Assembly: GCA_016297215.1 (NCBI GenBank)
Contig: JAEDGZ010000019.1
Coordinates: 1 to 43,311 of the forward strand
Direction: 5' to 3'
Length of the DNA stretch: 43,311 nucleotides
From: Paludibacteraceae bacterium
GTDB taxonomy: Bacteria; Bacteroidota; Bacteroidia; Bacteroidales; Paludibacteraceae
The notes beneath the pieces are model-generated. The model had not been told where the DNA came from, did no database searches, and worked only from the letters and a program-made list of their open reading frames with translations. Positions 15,948 to 24,884 of the stretch are shown here, piece by piece. The translations under genes and the position numbers were made by a program. How positions within the stretch are numbered: the stretch's first letter is position 1; the number at the start of each line of letters is the position of its first letter.

Positions 15948-18900
15948 TTAATCTTCTTGATTTATAATTTTGCGAATACTCTGTCTGTCGCGGAAGGCTT
16001 CAGCAAAGTGGCTCGGGTCAAACAACTTAAGCCATTCGCTGGATGTGTCATCAGGACATATCGCCCAAAGGATGAGCGCAGCCTTGTCAGGAACATAAGG
16101 TTCTTCTTGCGGAGCTTCATCATGAGCCGGCTCTGCTTCTGGGCTCATATTGCGTTTGTTCTTGTTTTTCTCCTGGTTCTTCTTGGCTTTCTGCTCGTCG
16201 TCAAATACGCGGATGTCACGTATGGTCTGGTCAAAGTCTTCGGTCGGCAGAATGCGGTTAAAAGAGAAATGATTGAAGCTACGCCAGCGTGTAATGAACA
16301 AATAACGCTTGTAGAGTTCGTTGTATTCGGCGTTCTGCATATTCGGTATAGAAGGAAGAGCGGAAAGTAGCCATGTAATATCTTTGTTCACTTTTACATC
16401 GGAACATTCGATATCCGCATCGCATATGATTTCTCCGTTAGCGGCAGTGTATTCTATCATGCTATCGAGCAGATGCAGGTTGCCGGTCTTCTTCTCGTAT
16501 TGTAGCAGTTTCTCGCCGACGGTTGGATTCTCGCGTTGTAACATTTCTGCACGGATAGCACCAATCATCTGGCGGTGGAACTCTTTCTTATGAGCTTCCC
16601 ATTGTGCGGCCTGCTCTTTTGCTAACTCATCTCGAGAAACGAATTCGTAACTTTGTTTTTCCTCGTTGAACCGATGTGTATGCTCATCTAATACACGTAC
16701 ATCCTGATAGAGTACGGCTATCTCGTCGTTGAAATGGTTTATAAGGATAAAGTAATGTTTCTGATTAAGTTCGCTAATCAGTTCGGGCTTGTAATTGACA
16801 CGAATACGGCAACCCTCAACTTCTGTGGCGGGTATGATTTCGTCGCCATCAAAAGTGCCGGAACGGAGGGGCTGGTTAAACTTGGTATCCGGAAGCGGCA
16901 TTTTTACAGTCAGATCAGGTACGCGGAACTCTACTTCTTTGCGGATCTGTTCGTTGCGTGTAAGATAAGCATCGCAGAGTTCTAGCATCTTTTTATAGAA
17001 ATCTCCTGCTTCAAATTCGATACGATTGGCCAGACGTGCATATGCGTCATGTTGGTAATAGGCTTTTAATACGCGTATGCACATGTTTTTCTTGCGCACG
17101 TAAAGTATTAACACAACCACCTGAATGAGTACCGGAATCATAAATATGAGTGTCGCCCAAAGGAAGGTATGTCCCTTGACGTCTCCTAAATCAATGAACG
17201 ACGGTGAGAGCAGTGATAAGATAGGCAAGATGGCTAAGACGCTAACGATGCCTAATAGGAATACACGACCGAGAGTAGCTAATGTGGTCTGCTCAGATGA
17301 GAGAAGGTTAAGCAGTTTCTCTGTAGCTTGTTGCTTGAGTTCTGCTTGCCCTGCACCACCGTTATTGGTGGATATATCTGCGCGGTAGGCTTCGTGATAG
17401 TTCTCGAAGTAATCTTGTTGATTCTTTGGAATCATCGGTTTCTCGGGATCTAAAAGAAGATCCCAGAAATGATGCTCAAGCTCTTCTCGTATATGCTCTT
17501 TCTCAAGGGAAAGTCGTTCTTGCAGTTTGATGAATTGTCGGTCTATAGCGGCTAATACACCTTCGTTGGGCGTAACTTTGGATAGAACACGTGTGATGGC
17601 GGGAAGAATGGCCATCTCGCAATTCTCATACATCTTTGTCGAACGGATGGAGATGCGGTCGAGCAGATCCGAGGTGCCACGCTCAATATTGTCGGATATC
17701 TTTCGCAGCAGTTTTGCAGGGTAGAAGCGCAGATAGTAGAAATAGTAGAGGCGCTTCAGGTTTTTCTGCATATAATTGAGGATAGGATGGGGACTCGGCT
17801 CGTCCATCTCCGGGTCCATTTCAATATCTAGATTCTGATGGTTCGGATCGTTGTTGTTTAGGGCCTCGTTGATGTCGCGTATGAACTTACGAGCGTCAAA
17901 CTCATCGTGACGCAGAATATAGATCTCATCGCGATCCATCGCGTCCTCTTTGCTATCCAACTTGATATTCTTTACCAGTTCAGCAGCCAAACGGCTGGCA
18001 TCGTTGATGTCCTCCGCCTGCATGTCGAAATAGAGAGAGGTGGCGCCCATGGAGAAGTACATCTGATCAGCACTTCGTGTGCCGCTAATCAGCGGATGGG
18101 TGTAATCGCAGGCGAAGAAGAGGTGGACGACACATTGTAACAGATATTCTGCCAAGTCTTTGTCATCCATTAGTTGATAAGTACATTCGGTGCGGTTCTG
18201 CACATTTTGATAGAGCATAATGTGATCGTAGCCGCGTACTTCTCGTAGGTTATGTTGTACTTCTACTTCATTGAGAAGTTGGAGCACTTCGTTACGTTCT
18301 TTTACCTCCTGTGCATTGATGTTACAGGGCACGTAGAGCGCGCCGTAGATACATATACCTTGGTGAATATGGGCCGGCAAAATACGCTCTTTTTCTTTTT
18401 GCAGCATAGCTGCAATACTAGCGAAAACGGTCTGTGTGAAAGATTCCGTCGAGTCGCCAATGACCATCACATTGACGGTCTGATAAGGTTTGGCATTGGA
18501 TAGACGCAAGCGATGAATGAAATGCTGTCCCGCCTTAACGACGCTATTTTGAAATTTATACAATCGCTTCGCCAAACCACCCTTGGTGTCAAGCGTTTCG
18601 CTTGTCACTTCGTCCATCCCGCGGAACACGTCATCAAAGGCGCTATAGTACCAATAGTCACCTTTGATGATCGCGTTCTTTTCTGCGGAACGACGTTCTA
18701 ACTGATCCAGCAATTCTTGCTGCGACAAGGAAGTAGACGGATCTTCTTGAACCGCCTCTGTTGCTTGACTAGTTATCTCTGATATATACTCTGAGTCACC
18801 ATTAGCGGGATCTTTGAGCACCACTTCGCTGGCCGGCATCTGTTTGTTGGACTGAGATGCGGATGCAGCAACAGTATCAGAGATATGTACATGGTCAATC

Positions 18901-18974
18901 TGACGAATAAGAGACTTGAATTGCTCGCGTCGGTCGCTATTCGTCGTGATGTCAATTATCCAAAGAGGAAGCAT
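15948..18974 (-). CDS. Large two-TM protein of the tubulin/vWA operon
   Basis: A 1008-residue protein of no family I can name. The N-terminal half starts with a strand-like WIIDITTN and has a Rossmann-like segment (QTVNVMVIGDSTES, IHQGICIYGALYVPC). A helical, charged middle follows (FIKLQERLSLEKEHIREELE). Two TM helices lie at about 568-628 (VFLLGIVSVLAILPILSLL and FLWATLIFMIPVLIQVVVLI), then a cytoplasmic domain (HYFILINHFNDEIAVLYQDV) and a low-complexity charged tract (KKNQEKNKNKRN) before the conserved-looking end. There is no signal peptide, so both halves should face the cytoplasm with a membrane hairpin between. It lies 23 bp after the tubulin-like gene and may be its membrane anchor. 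Function unknown. Confidence 0.75.
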   Translation of the reverse strand: MLPLWIIDITTNSDRREQFKSLIRQIDHVHISDTVAASASQSNKQMPASEVVLKDPANGDSEYISEITSQATEAVQEDPSTSLSQQELLDQLERRSAEKNAIIKGDYWYYSAFDDVFRGMDEVTSETLDTKGGLAKRLYKFQNSVVKAGQHFIHRLRLSNAKPYQTVNVMVIGDSTESFTQTVFASIAAMLQKEKERILPAHIHQGICIYGALYVPCNINAQEVKERNEVLQLLNEVEVQHNLREVRGYDHIMLYQNVQNRTECTYQLMDDKDLAEYLLQCVVHLFFACDYTHPLISGTRSADQMYFSMGATSLYFDMQAEDINDASRLAAELVKNIKLDSKEDAMDRDEIYILRHDEFDARKFIRDINEALNNNDPNHQNLDIEMDPEMDEPSPHPILNYMQKNLKRLYYFYYLRFYPAKLLRKISDNIERGTSDLLDRISIRSTKMYENCEMAILPAITRVLSKVTPNEGVLAAIDRQFIKLQERLSLEKEHIREELEHHFWDLLLDPEKPMIPKNQQDYFENYHEAYRADISTNNGGAGQAELKQQATEKLLNLLSSEQTTLATLGRVFLLGIVSVLAILPILSLLSPSFIDLGDVKGHTFLWATLIFMIPVLIQVVVLILYVRKKNMCIRVLKAYYQHDAYARLANRIEFEAGDFYKKMLELCDAYLTRNEQIRKEVEFRVPDLTVKMPLPDTKFNQPLRSGTFDGDEIIPATEVEGCRIRVNYKPELISELNQKHYFILINHFNDEIAVLYQDVRVLDEHTHRFNEEKQSYEFVSRDELAKEQAAQWEAHKKEFHRQMIGAIRAEMLQRENPTVGEKLLQYEKKTGNLHLLDSMIEYTAANGEIICDADIECSDVKVNKDITWLLSALPSIPNMQNAEYNELYKRYLFITRWRSFNHFSFNRILPTEDFDQTIRDIRVFDDEQKAKKNQEKNKNKRNMSPEAEPAHDEAPQEEPYVPDKAALILWAICPDDTSSEWLKLFDPSHFAEAFRDRQSIRKIINQED

Positions 18975-18997
18975 AGAATTGCCAAATTAGGGATCAA

Positions 18998-21900
18998 TTA
19001 TTTAATAAATTTCTGAACGTAGTCAAATTCTTCGCGAATGATGGCGAACAAAGCCTCATAGAGACGTCTCTCGGATGTCTTAAGGGCTTTGGACTTCTTC
19101 TCGGCCAACTCCTTGAGCAACTCGTGTTGCTTCTCCGGATAGAGGCGTTTGAGGATGTTCTCGCCGGAAATCTCTTCGCCGTTAACTCTGCGTTTCTGAC
19201 GAAGCAATGCTTGCAGAATAGACTCACAGGTCTCGCCGAAGCGATAGTTGTAGTAGGAATCGCGATATTTAGCGAACTGCTCGGTTAAGTCACCGCCCTC
19301 TACTTCGTAGTAGAGTTGACGACCGTTCTCCTCCAGTTTGAGCACGAGTTTCGCATTTTGCGGATGCATGCTGAATGCTTCCGGCTTAGCGATGCGGAAA
19401 TATGTATCGCACTTCGGATCAACTACGTACATTGTATCAGTGTACGATTGCGGATCGTATTCATCTACATAGAAGAACTCGTGCATCTCTTTGCGGAACT
19501 TGTCGAGGATAAGCATCTTTGCGAAGGTGCGGTGTTGCGACAGACGCTCTTCTGGCAGGTTGTCCAGGGTCAGTTTGTCGCCGTATTGTGCAAAGTCGTG
19601 GTGGAAATGGTATTTCTCACGGAACGAAGCGCGGTCGTATACGCCCTTGATAGAATCGTAGATACGATAGTCTTCGAGCGACAAACCGAATTTCGATTTG
19701 AGTACCAAAGCCACGTTCTCGCTATCGGCTTTCTCATAACGATGTTTCGGGTTACCTTTCTGCATACCCAGCATTTCGGTAGCCAGATCCTCGCTGCCTG
19801 CAACGAATACAAGGTGCTCTTCTTTCTTAATTACATCGATGCGGTTCGAGTTGTAAGAGAAGAAGAGAGCAGGATTAAGACTACGACGAACAGTATCCTT
19901 CTCATCGTTGGTCAGCTCGGCGAAGAAGGTAGAGATCTTCTTGTTGTCCCAACGCTCTTGGATATCCTTGTTCTCGCTAACCATCTTGTCGAAGTAATTC
20001 TCAAAGATAGAGAGGAAATCATCGATGATCTTCTCATTGGATACTTTCTCCTCAACTAGTTTCGGGTTGCAGAAGAAGCGAACGTCTGAGGTCACCACTT
20101 CTTTCTTGGTTTTCTCATCCAGCATTTTGCAAACCACTTTGTATTGGCCCTTGTCGATAGCTTGGATAACAGCCTCGTTAACAGCGTTATAAATCGCATT
20201 GTCGATCATCTTTGCGATAGACTCACGCTCTGGTGTCTCTGCCTTGTCATTCTGTGCTTTTACAAAGAGTGTATACAATGAACTGAATACATTGTCAGGA
20301 ACCCAACCGTTACCATCACAAATGGTGGATAACTGCGGCAGATAAACAGTAGTAACGTCCATCTGGGCAGCACCCATAGCAGCCGCCAATTTGTCGTATT
20401 GTTTAACAGCCTCACGAGTCATCTCAGCGGCTTTGTCCTTAAAGGTAGCAATCTGCTTTTTGAGTTTTGCCAACTCGTCGTTCTTCTCGTCCTGGCAGAA
20501 GTCTTTCTTCAGGTCGTGAGCCCAATCGAGCATGGCTACCTCAATGGATTTATTGACATACTCCTCCAATGCTTGCGTGTATGCTTGGATGTCAGCCTTG
20601 TTGGATTTCAGTTTTACTTTCTCTGCACCGGTGATGGCAGTCTCTGCGAACAGACCGTTTAGCTTCTCCAACTGCTCTGCTAATGCGTCCTTAGCGGTCT
20701 TGGCGTCTTTCTCCTCAATGAGATAGTCCTCTGCCATCGTCTTACGAACAGCATCGACTGCATCATGGGCGAATGTCAGACCGTTTGAACGAATCCATAC
20801 CTCGGCTTGCTTCCAAGCTGCGTCTGCAATTTGATTCTTGTATGCTTCGCGCTTTTCGGCGTTATTGGACTCGTTGGCAATCGCGTTCTTCAAGCTCGCT
20901 ACATCAGATTCAATAGTGCCTAATGAGAGAGCATCGTCCAGTTTCTCCGATGTCGGGTCTTGACTGGCAACTGTCTCCTTCAACTCGCGGATAGCGGTGC
21001 TGTTTGCGATCTTGTAAGCAATCGTGCCGGGGATCTTGTAATCCAACTCGCGGAACAATACTGAGGTCAGGTTCTTGATTTGGCTATCTTCTACCTTGGA
21101 TTCTTTACCCTCAGCGCAGAGCAACCAGCTACGGAGAATATCTCTCTTCAGACGGAAACGCATGTACTTGTTGAAGTACTCGTTCGGCTTCTGCAGCGAT
21201 ACGTAACCCATCGGAACCAAGAAGTCCTTGTGGTTCTTCTCCATAATATCGTTCATGTAGTTATCGATATCCGAGCGGAAAGTAGCACCGGCTTGACCGT
21301 TATGCAGGTGGAACAACATCTCAGCTGTGTTGCGAATCATCGTGTGCGGGCTACCGAGGCTGGTTCCTTTATCGGTCTGGATATCAACTGGAATCAGGTA
21401 ATAGAACGGGCAATAACGCTTGTTCGCATCAACGAGGTTATAATCGTTGTTGAAAGCCAGGCGGTGCATTACCGTGTTCTGGTTCGGGTTGTAACTCATT
21501 ACCTTGAAAGCCTCCAACTCCGAGAATACACCAAAGGCATTGAGAGAATATTTCTCCTCGGTAGAGTTGGCGTCAATGAAGAACTTCGGCATATACATCG
21601 TGTAAACGAGTTGCGGGTCACCATTACCAATTACCTGATGGTGAATTTGGTTTATATGATACAACACATCATTGAAGATGCCTGATCCTGTACCTCCTAG
21701 CGAACTACTTACCAGCCAGTAATAAATGATGCAGTCTTCACCGCCGACGGTCTTAACGTCGTTGAGCTGTGAGATAGCAGCTTGTAACTTCGTCTGGAAG
21801 TCAGCTAACGTGTGTGCGAACGCGATACGCGATTTAATGCGGAACGCGCCTGCGCCAAAAGAGAGCGGCTGATCTGGAATCTTCGATGCTAACTCCGGTG

Positions 21901-22249
21901 AGCATGCCTCGAGAATACGCTTGTTGATCAAGTTGTTCGGGTCATTCTTTGCTTCGTAGTAGATAGCAAGAGGATTGGCACGACCTAAGTTGATCAAGTC
22001 CGTCTGAGGAGAAATGAAAGGAACCTTACCTTGCTCAAATGTGGCTCTGTTACGCTTGTTGGCCTCGTCGATGTCACGTTGGTCCGTGTCGAGGAACAAG
22101 AATCGATAGCTGTCATTCATTGCCTGAAGACGACTCTTAGACTTTGTGGCATGAGGGAAGCGTTTTTCATACACTTTCTCCTTAATCATGGAGACGGTCT
22201 TAACGCCTTGACCACCGATACCAATGAAAATGTGCTTTTCGTTTGCCAT
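18998..22249 (-). CDS. Tubulin/FtsZ-like GTPase
   Basis: A 1083-residue cytoplasmic protein. The N-terminal 350 residues look like a tubulin-superfamily GTPase: a glycine loop near the start (FIGIGGQGVKT), FLFLDTDQ, the acidic-free loop FGAGAFRIKSR, and the T4-type phosphate loop GGTGSG at residues 185-190 (SSSLGGTGSGIFND). NAFGVFSELEAF and YNLVDANKRYCPFYYLIP follow in the positions of the purine-binding and T7 regions. The remaining 700 residues are largely helical with coiled-coil character and are much longer than FtsZ. It matches the tubulin-like (PF13809-type) group found beside vWA genes. It could form filaments or a ring at the membrane. It lies 27 bp after the vWA gene and 23 bp before its probable membrane partner. 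Confidence 0.85.
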   Translation of the reverse strand: MANEKHIFIGIGGQGVKTVSMIKEKVYEKRFPHATKSKSRLQAMNDSYRFLFLDTDQRDIDEANKRNRATFEQGKVPFISPQTDLINLGRANPLAIYYEAKNDPNNLINKRILEACSPELASKIPDQPLSFGAGAFRIKSRIAFAHTLADFQTKLQAAISQLNDVKTVGGEDCIIYYWLVSSSLGGTGSGIFNDVLYHINQIHHQVIGNGDPQLVYTMYMPKFFIDANSTEEKYSLNAFGVFSELEAFKVMSYNPNQNTVMHRLAFNNDYNLVDANKRYCPFYYLIPVDIQTDKGTSLGSPHTMIRNTAEMLFHLHNGQAGATFRSDIDNYMNDIMEKNHKDFLVPMGYVSLQKPNEYFNKYMRFRLKRDILRSWLLCAEGKESKVEDSQIKNLTSVLFRELDYKIPGTIAYKIANSTAIRELKETVASQDPTSEKLDDALSLGTIESDVASLKNAIANESNNAEKREAYKNQIADAAWKQAEVWIRSNGLTFAHDAVDAVRKTMAEDYLIEEKDAKTAKDALAEQLEKLNGLFAETAITGAEKVKLKSNKADIQAYTQALEEYVNKSIEVAMLDWAHDLKKDFCQDEKNDELAKLKKQIATFKDKAAEMTREAVKQYDKLAAAMGAAQMDVTTVYLPQLSTICDGNGWVPDNVFSSLYTLFVKAQNDKAETPERESIAKMIDNAIYNAVNEAVIQAIDKGQYKVVCKMLDEKTKKEVVTSDVRFFCNPKLVEEKVSNEKIIDDFLSIFENYFDKMVSENKDIQERWDNKKISTFFAELTNDEKDTVRRSLNPALFFSYNSNRIDVIKKEEHLVFVAGSEDLATEMLGMQKGNPKHRYEKADSENVALVLKSKFGLSLEDYRIYDSIKGVYDRASFREKYHFHHDFAQYGDKLTLDNLPEERLSQHRTFAKMLILDKFRKEMHEFFYVDEYDPQSYTDTMYVVDPKCDTYFRIAKPEAFSMHPQNAKLVLKLEENGRQLYYEVEGGDLTEQFAKYRDSYYNYRFGETCESILQALLRQKRRVNGEEISGENILKRLYPEKQHELLKELAEKKSKALKTSERRLYEALFAIIREEFDYVQKFIK

Positions 22250-22276
22250 AACTTGTTGGTTTTAATGGTGAATAAT

Positions 22277-23890
22277 TTATTTAGTTAGTTGCACTTTTAC
22301 TCCGTGGGTAATCTCCGATACGCCCGTTCCACATTTGAGACGAATCATGGTCGGAGAATCATAACTCATAAATCCTTGACGAGACTTACCGAGCGCACAA
22401 TAACCTTTTGTGCATTTCCATGCGAATTTGGGCTTCGAGAAAACGAGGAATGGATTACCGTTCTGTTTGCGGATCTCGAATTGCCAGTTCGCATCATCAA
22501 CTTTCGCACCTCCGGTGCCGTTGTATCCGAACAAAATAACCGCATTGGTTTTCTGTTGAGGAATGCGCTTGGTGTCGTCAATTTGATTGCCTTCTGAGTC
22601 GTATACAGAAACCGTTCCTTTGAAGCATAACTTATTGTTGCGGCCGATAGCCTTGAACACTCCGATGATGTACAGGATCAGGAGGACGATGAGAGTGAGC
22701 GTTAACCACAACGGCAAGAAGAACGTGAAGACCAGTCCTTCGCGATACTCTGTTGTATTGGCTAAGGCGCCCGGACGACCTTCCAGCAGTTTGTCTATCT
22801 CGTTCTGATATTCTACCGGCAATAGTACGTCAAAATGCAAAGTATCAGCCATCTTGTGGAAACCGATATCATTATGCTTGATTCGACCTAACGGAATGTC
22901 CATATTCAACTCGCCTGCCTCGCTGTAGTTGACATAGTCTTTGTTGGCTTTGAAGTAGAAATCACTGTTGAGGATATACGTAGAGTCCAATTTGATAACC
23001 GGATACAGTTTTGTGGCTTTCCATTCGATATGCGCCGTTACCTTTCCGTCAATGTTCGTCTCCGTCTTCACTACAATCGGGTTCGCTTTGTTCTCGCGAA
23101 TGATGATCGATTGCAACTTCATGAACATGATTCGGTCTTTCTGTTGATCAAACCATTGGTTAATAAGTGCCTCGGAGTTCTTAGGTACGCGTTGTTGCTC
23201 TACTTTGACACCCCAGTCTTCGTACAATTCTTGCAACTGCGGGAAGACATAGCCTGCCGGTTTGCCGCTTTGCGGTAACTCGAGCGTGAAGACCATTGAC
23301 TCGGATTTGTCGTTGTAAGCTGCTTTCATCAACGTGTGCATGTCTGTCATTTCCGATCTGTTAAACTGACGGTCAATGTTGTCGAGCGGGCAGTGGAGTA
23401 GGTCGCTGATGAACACGATGATGTTCACATCGTATTGTTGGTTCATCTGGCACGATTTGGCTACAGCTTGTTGCGCCTTGTAGATATCTGTGTCAAAATA
23501 CTGGCGGTCACGACGCTCGGCGCCGTTCGGATAAAGCGTTCCAAGCATCTGAACCATACTGTTCTTCGTTTGAGCATCAATGGTGACGTCGTATCCCATT
23601 TTGTTTGAAATAGCATCGTGCGCAAATGGAATAATCGTCACACGGTCACCCATCGGCAATGCGTTGACAAACGCTTCCAAGGCCGGACGAACGGTTTCTT
23701 CATACCTACACATCGATAGGGACACATCCACAGCAAACACATAATGCGCGTGGCAGTTCTTCAATTCTTCGCGGAACATCTGAGTCAGTTGAGGGCACTG
23801 CTGGTTCAAATACGCCAGCGAACTCTTTTGAGCACTTGCATGACTCAAACCCAGCATTACCGTAAGAACGACAAGTAGAATTCTTTTCAT
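22277..23890 (-). CDS. Exported vWA-domain membrane protein
   Basis: A 537-residue protein with a signal peptide (cleavage after ASA, residue 20). A von Willebrand A domain (about 45-235) has a complete MIDAS start D55-V-S57-L-S59. The later MIDAS threonine is probably in YFDTDIYKA, and the acid in FISDL. An Ig-like region follows (280-380), then a TM helix (about 387-413, LPLWLTLTLIVLLILYIIGV), then a cytoplasmic beta-rich tail of about 120 residues (FKGTVSVYDSEGNQID, TNAVILFGYNGTGGAK). The layout fits a metal-dependent ligand sensor outside with a signalling or docking tail inside. vWA genes are the known partners of this tubulin-like family, which supports a physical complex. It is the second gene of the operon. 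Confidence 0.88.
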   Translation of the reverse strand: MKRILLVVLTVMLGLSHASAQKSSLAYLNQQCPQLTQMFREELKNCHAHYVFAVDVSLSMCRYEETVRPALEAFVNALPMGDRVTIIPFAHDAISNKMGYDVTIDAQTKNSMVQMLGTLYPNGAERRDRQYFDTDIYKAQQAVAKSCQMNQQYDVNIIVFISDLLHCPLDNIDRQFNRSEMTDMHTLMKAAYNDKSESMVFTLELPQSGKPAGYVFPQLQELYEDWGVKVEQQRVPKNSEALINQWFDQQKDRIMFMKLQSIIIRENKANPIVVKTETNIDGKVTAHIEWKATKLYPVIKLDSTYILNSDFYFKANKDYVNYSEAGELNMDIPLGRIKHNDIGFHKMADTLHFDVLLPVEYQNEIDKLLEGRPGALANTTEYREGLVFTFFLPLWLTLTLIVLLILYIIGVFKAIGRNNKLCFKGTVSVYDSEGNQIDDTKRIPQQKTNAVILFGYNGTGGAKVDDANWQFEIRKQNGNPFLVFSKPKFAWKCTKGYCALGKSRQGFMSYDSPTMIRLKCGTGVSEITHGVKVQLTK

Positions 23891-23917
23891 ACTATAATAA
23901 GTTTATGAGATTGAATG

Positions 23918-24685
23918 TTATTTTTTTAATTCGTCTATCTTCTTGTTAAGCTCGTCCAGTTTTTTATGCACCTCATCGTTATTGTCGCTTACCATTGCAT
24001 CGACGAAAATGGAGTTCACAATCGACATGCCGATGAGACCCAACGTGATTAGGATGCCCACGAAATAAAAACGGATAACATGTCCCATAATCGGAGGCAG
24101 ATTTTGCGCAATCGAATTGGGAATCTCATACCATCCTTCCACCGTGCAAATCTGGAAAATGGAGTACATGGATATGAGAGGGGTGCTGAAAAACTCAGGG
24201 GATATTTCTTCGAATAACGCGCAATTGATGAGCGAGAAAATAACGATCAGTACAAACAACCCGCAGAAAATAGAGAGCGACTGTTTTACCGCAATCTTTA
24301 CATTTCCCATGATCTGTTCGAAGTTCGGGAATAGGTGGAACACGCGGAAGAATCGGAATACGCGGAGCATTCGGAATACCAATAGGAAACTGATGTTAAA
24401 GGCCAACGACGGGAATATATATTCTAACAAAGAAGGAATAGAAATGATGACTAATATACCGTCCATTCTATTCCATCCCGATGACCAATATTTGCGCGCA
24501 CCCCATTCCAGATGCTTCGCTATCATCTCGCATAAAAAGACCACTGTGCACAGTGTATCAATCGCATTAACCCACCAGTTGATGATACCTGTCTCTTGAA
24601 CGAAGATCGTGACCGCGTTGATAACAATAACAACCATTATAAAACGGTCATTCAGAAAGATCTTCCGTAGATTGTGCCTGTCCAT
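23918..24685 (-). CDS. Voltage-gated sodium-channel-like ion channel
   Basis: A 255-residue protein with six TM helices of the Ion_trans family (PF00520), similar in plan to bacterial NaV (NaChBac type). S4 is FRMLRVFRFFRVFHLFP, with arginines at roughly every third position. The pore helix and filter read CTVEGWYE (T181, E183, W185), in place of the usual TLESW of bacterial sodium channels, and S6 is ILITLGLIGMSIVNSIFVDAM. A C-terminal coiled coil (NDEVHKKLDELNKKIDELKK) should tetramerise it, as in NaChBac. The ion selectivity is uncertain, since the filter differs at two positions. It is the first gene of the operon, 34 bp below the only strong promoter, and is followed 27 bp later by the vWA gene. 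Confidence 0.9.
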   Translation of the reverse strand: MDRHNLRKIFLNDRFIMVVIVINAVTIFVQETGIINWWVNAIDTLCTVVFLCEMIAKHLEWGARKYWSSGWNRMDGILVIISIPSLLEYIFPSLAFNISFLLVFRMLRVFRFFRVFHLFPNFEQIMGNVKIAVKQSLSIFCGLFVLIVIFSLINCALFEEISPEFFSTPLISMYSIFQICTVEGWYEIPNSIAQNLPPIMGHVIRFYFVGILITLGLIGMSIVNSIFVDAMVSDNNDEVHKKLDELNKKIDELKK

Positions 24686-24718
24686 GGTCCTTGTTGCGTG
24701 TTTTTATAAACGCCGCGA

Positions 24719-24750
24719 CAAAGGTACTAAAAAATATATATATACGCAAA
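24719..24750 (-). promoter_or_regulatory. Promoter of the channel/vWA/tubulin operon
   Basis: On minus: TTTG (24750-24747), a 20-bp spacer of almost pure A/T, and TACCTTTG (24726-24719). The channel gene ATG lies 34 bp downstream. No other good promoter is seen before the stop of the nuclease gene, so one transcript of about 14.9 kb is likely. The IS30 element ends 45 bp upstream and leaves the promoter intact. Confidence 0.8.
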
Positions 24751-24832
24751 TATTTTTGAAAAAAAATAATTTTTTTCTTCCGCATTTTATCCGGTGTACT
24801 GTCTAACAGCAAATGCAATTTTGTGTGCAAAG

Positions 24833-24884
24833 TTAATCAAAGTTTTTGAAGAAGCAAAATTTAGGTGTGTCAAAGTTCAATTTT
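24833..24884 (-). pseudogene. Detached C-terminus of the IS30 transposase
   Basis: On minus this encodes KLNFDTPKFCFFKNFD then TAA. That is the expected ending after REKL of the transposase body, from which it was split by the inner insertion sequence. Confidence 0.85.

Noticed and set aside
24828..24858. TAACTTTG with an upstream CAAA complement on minus, resembling another operon promoter
   Set aside because: It lies within the detached C-terminal coding part of the IS30 transposase (FFKNFD). The match is likely chance, and the 24719-24750 promoter is better placed.
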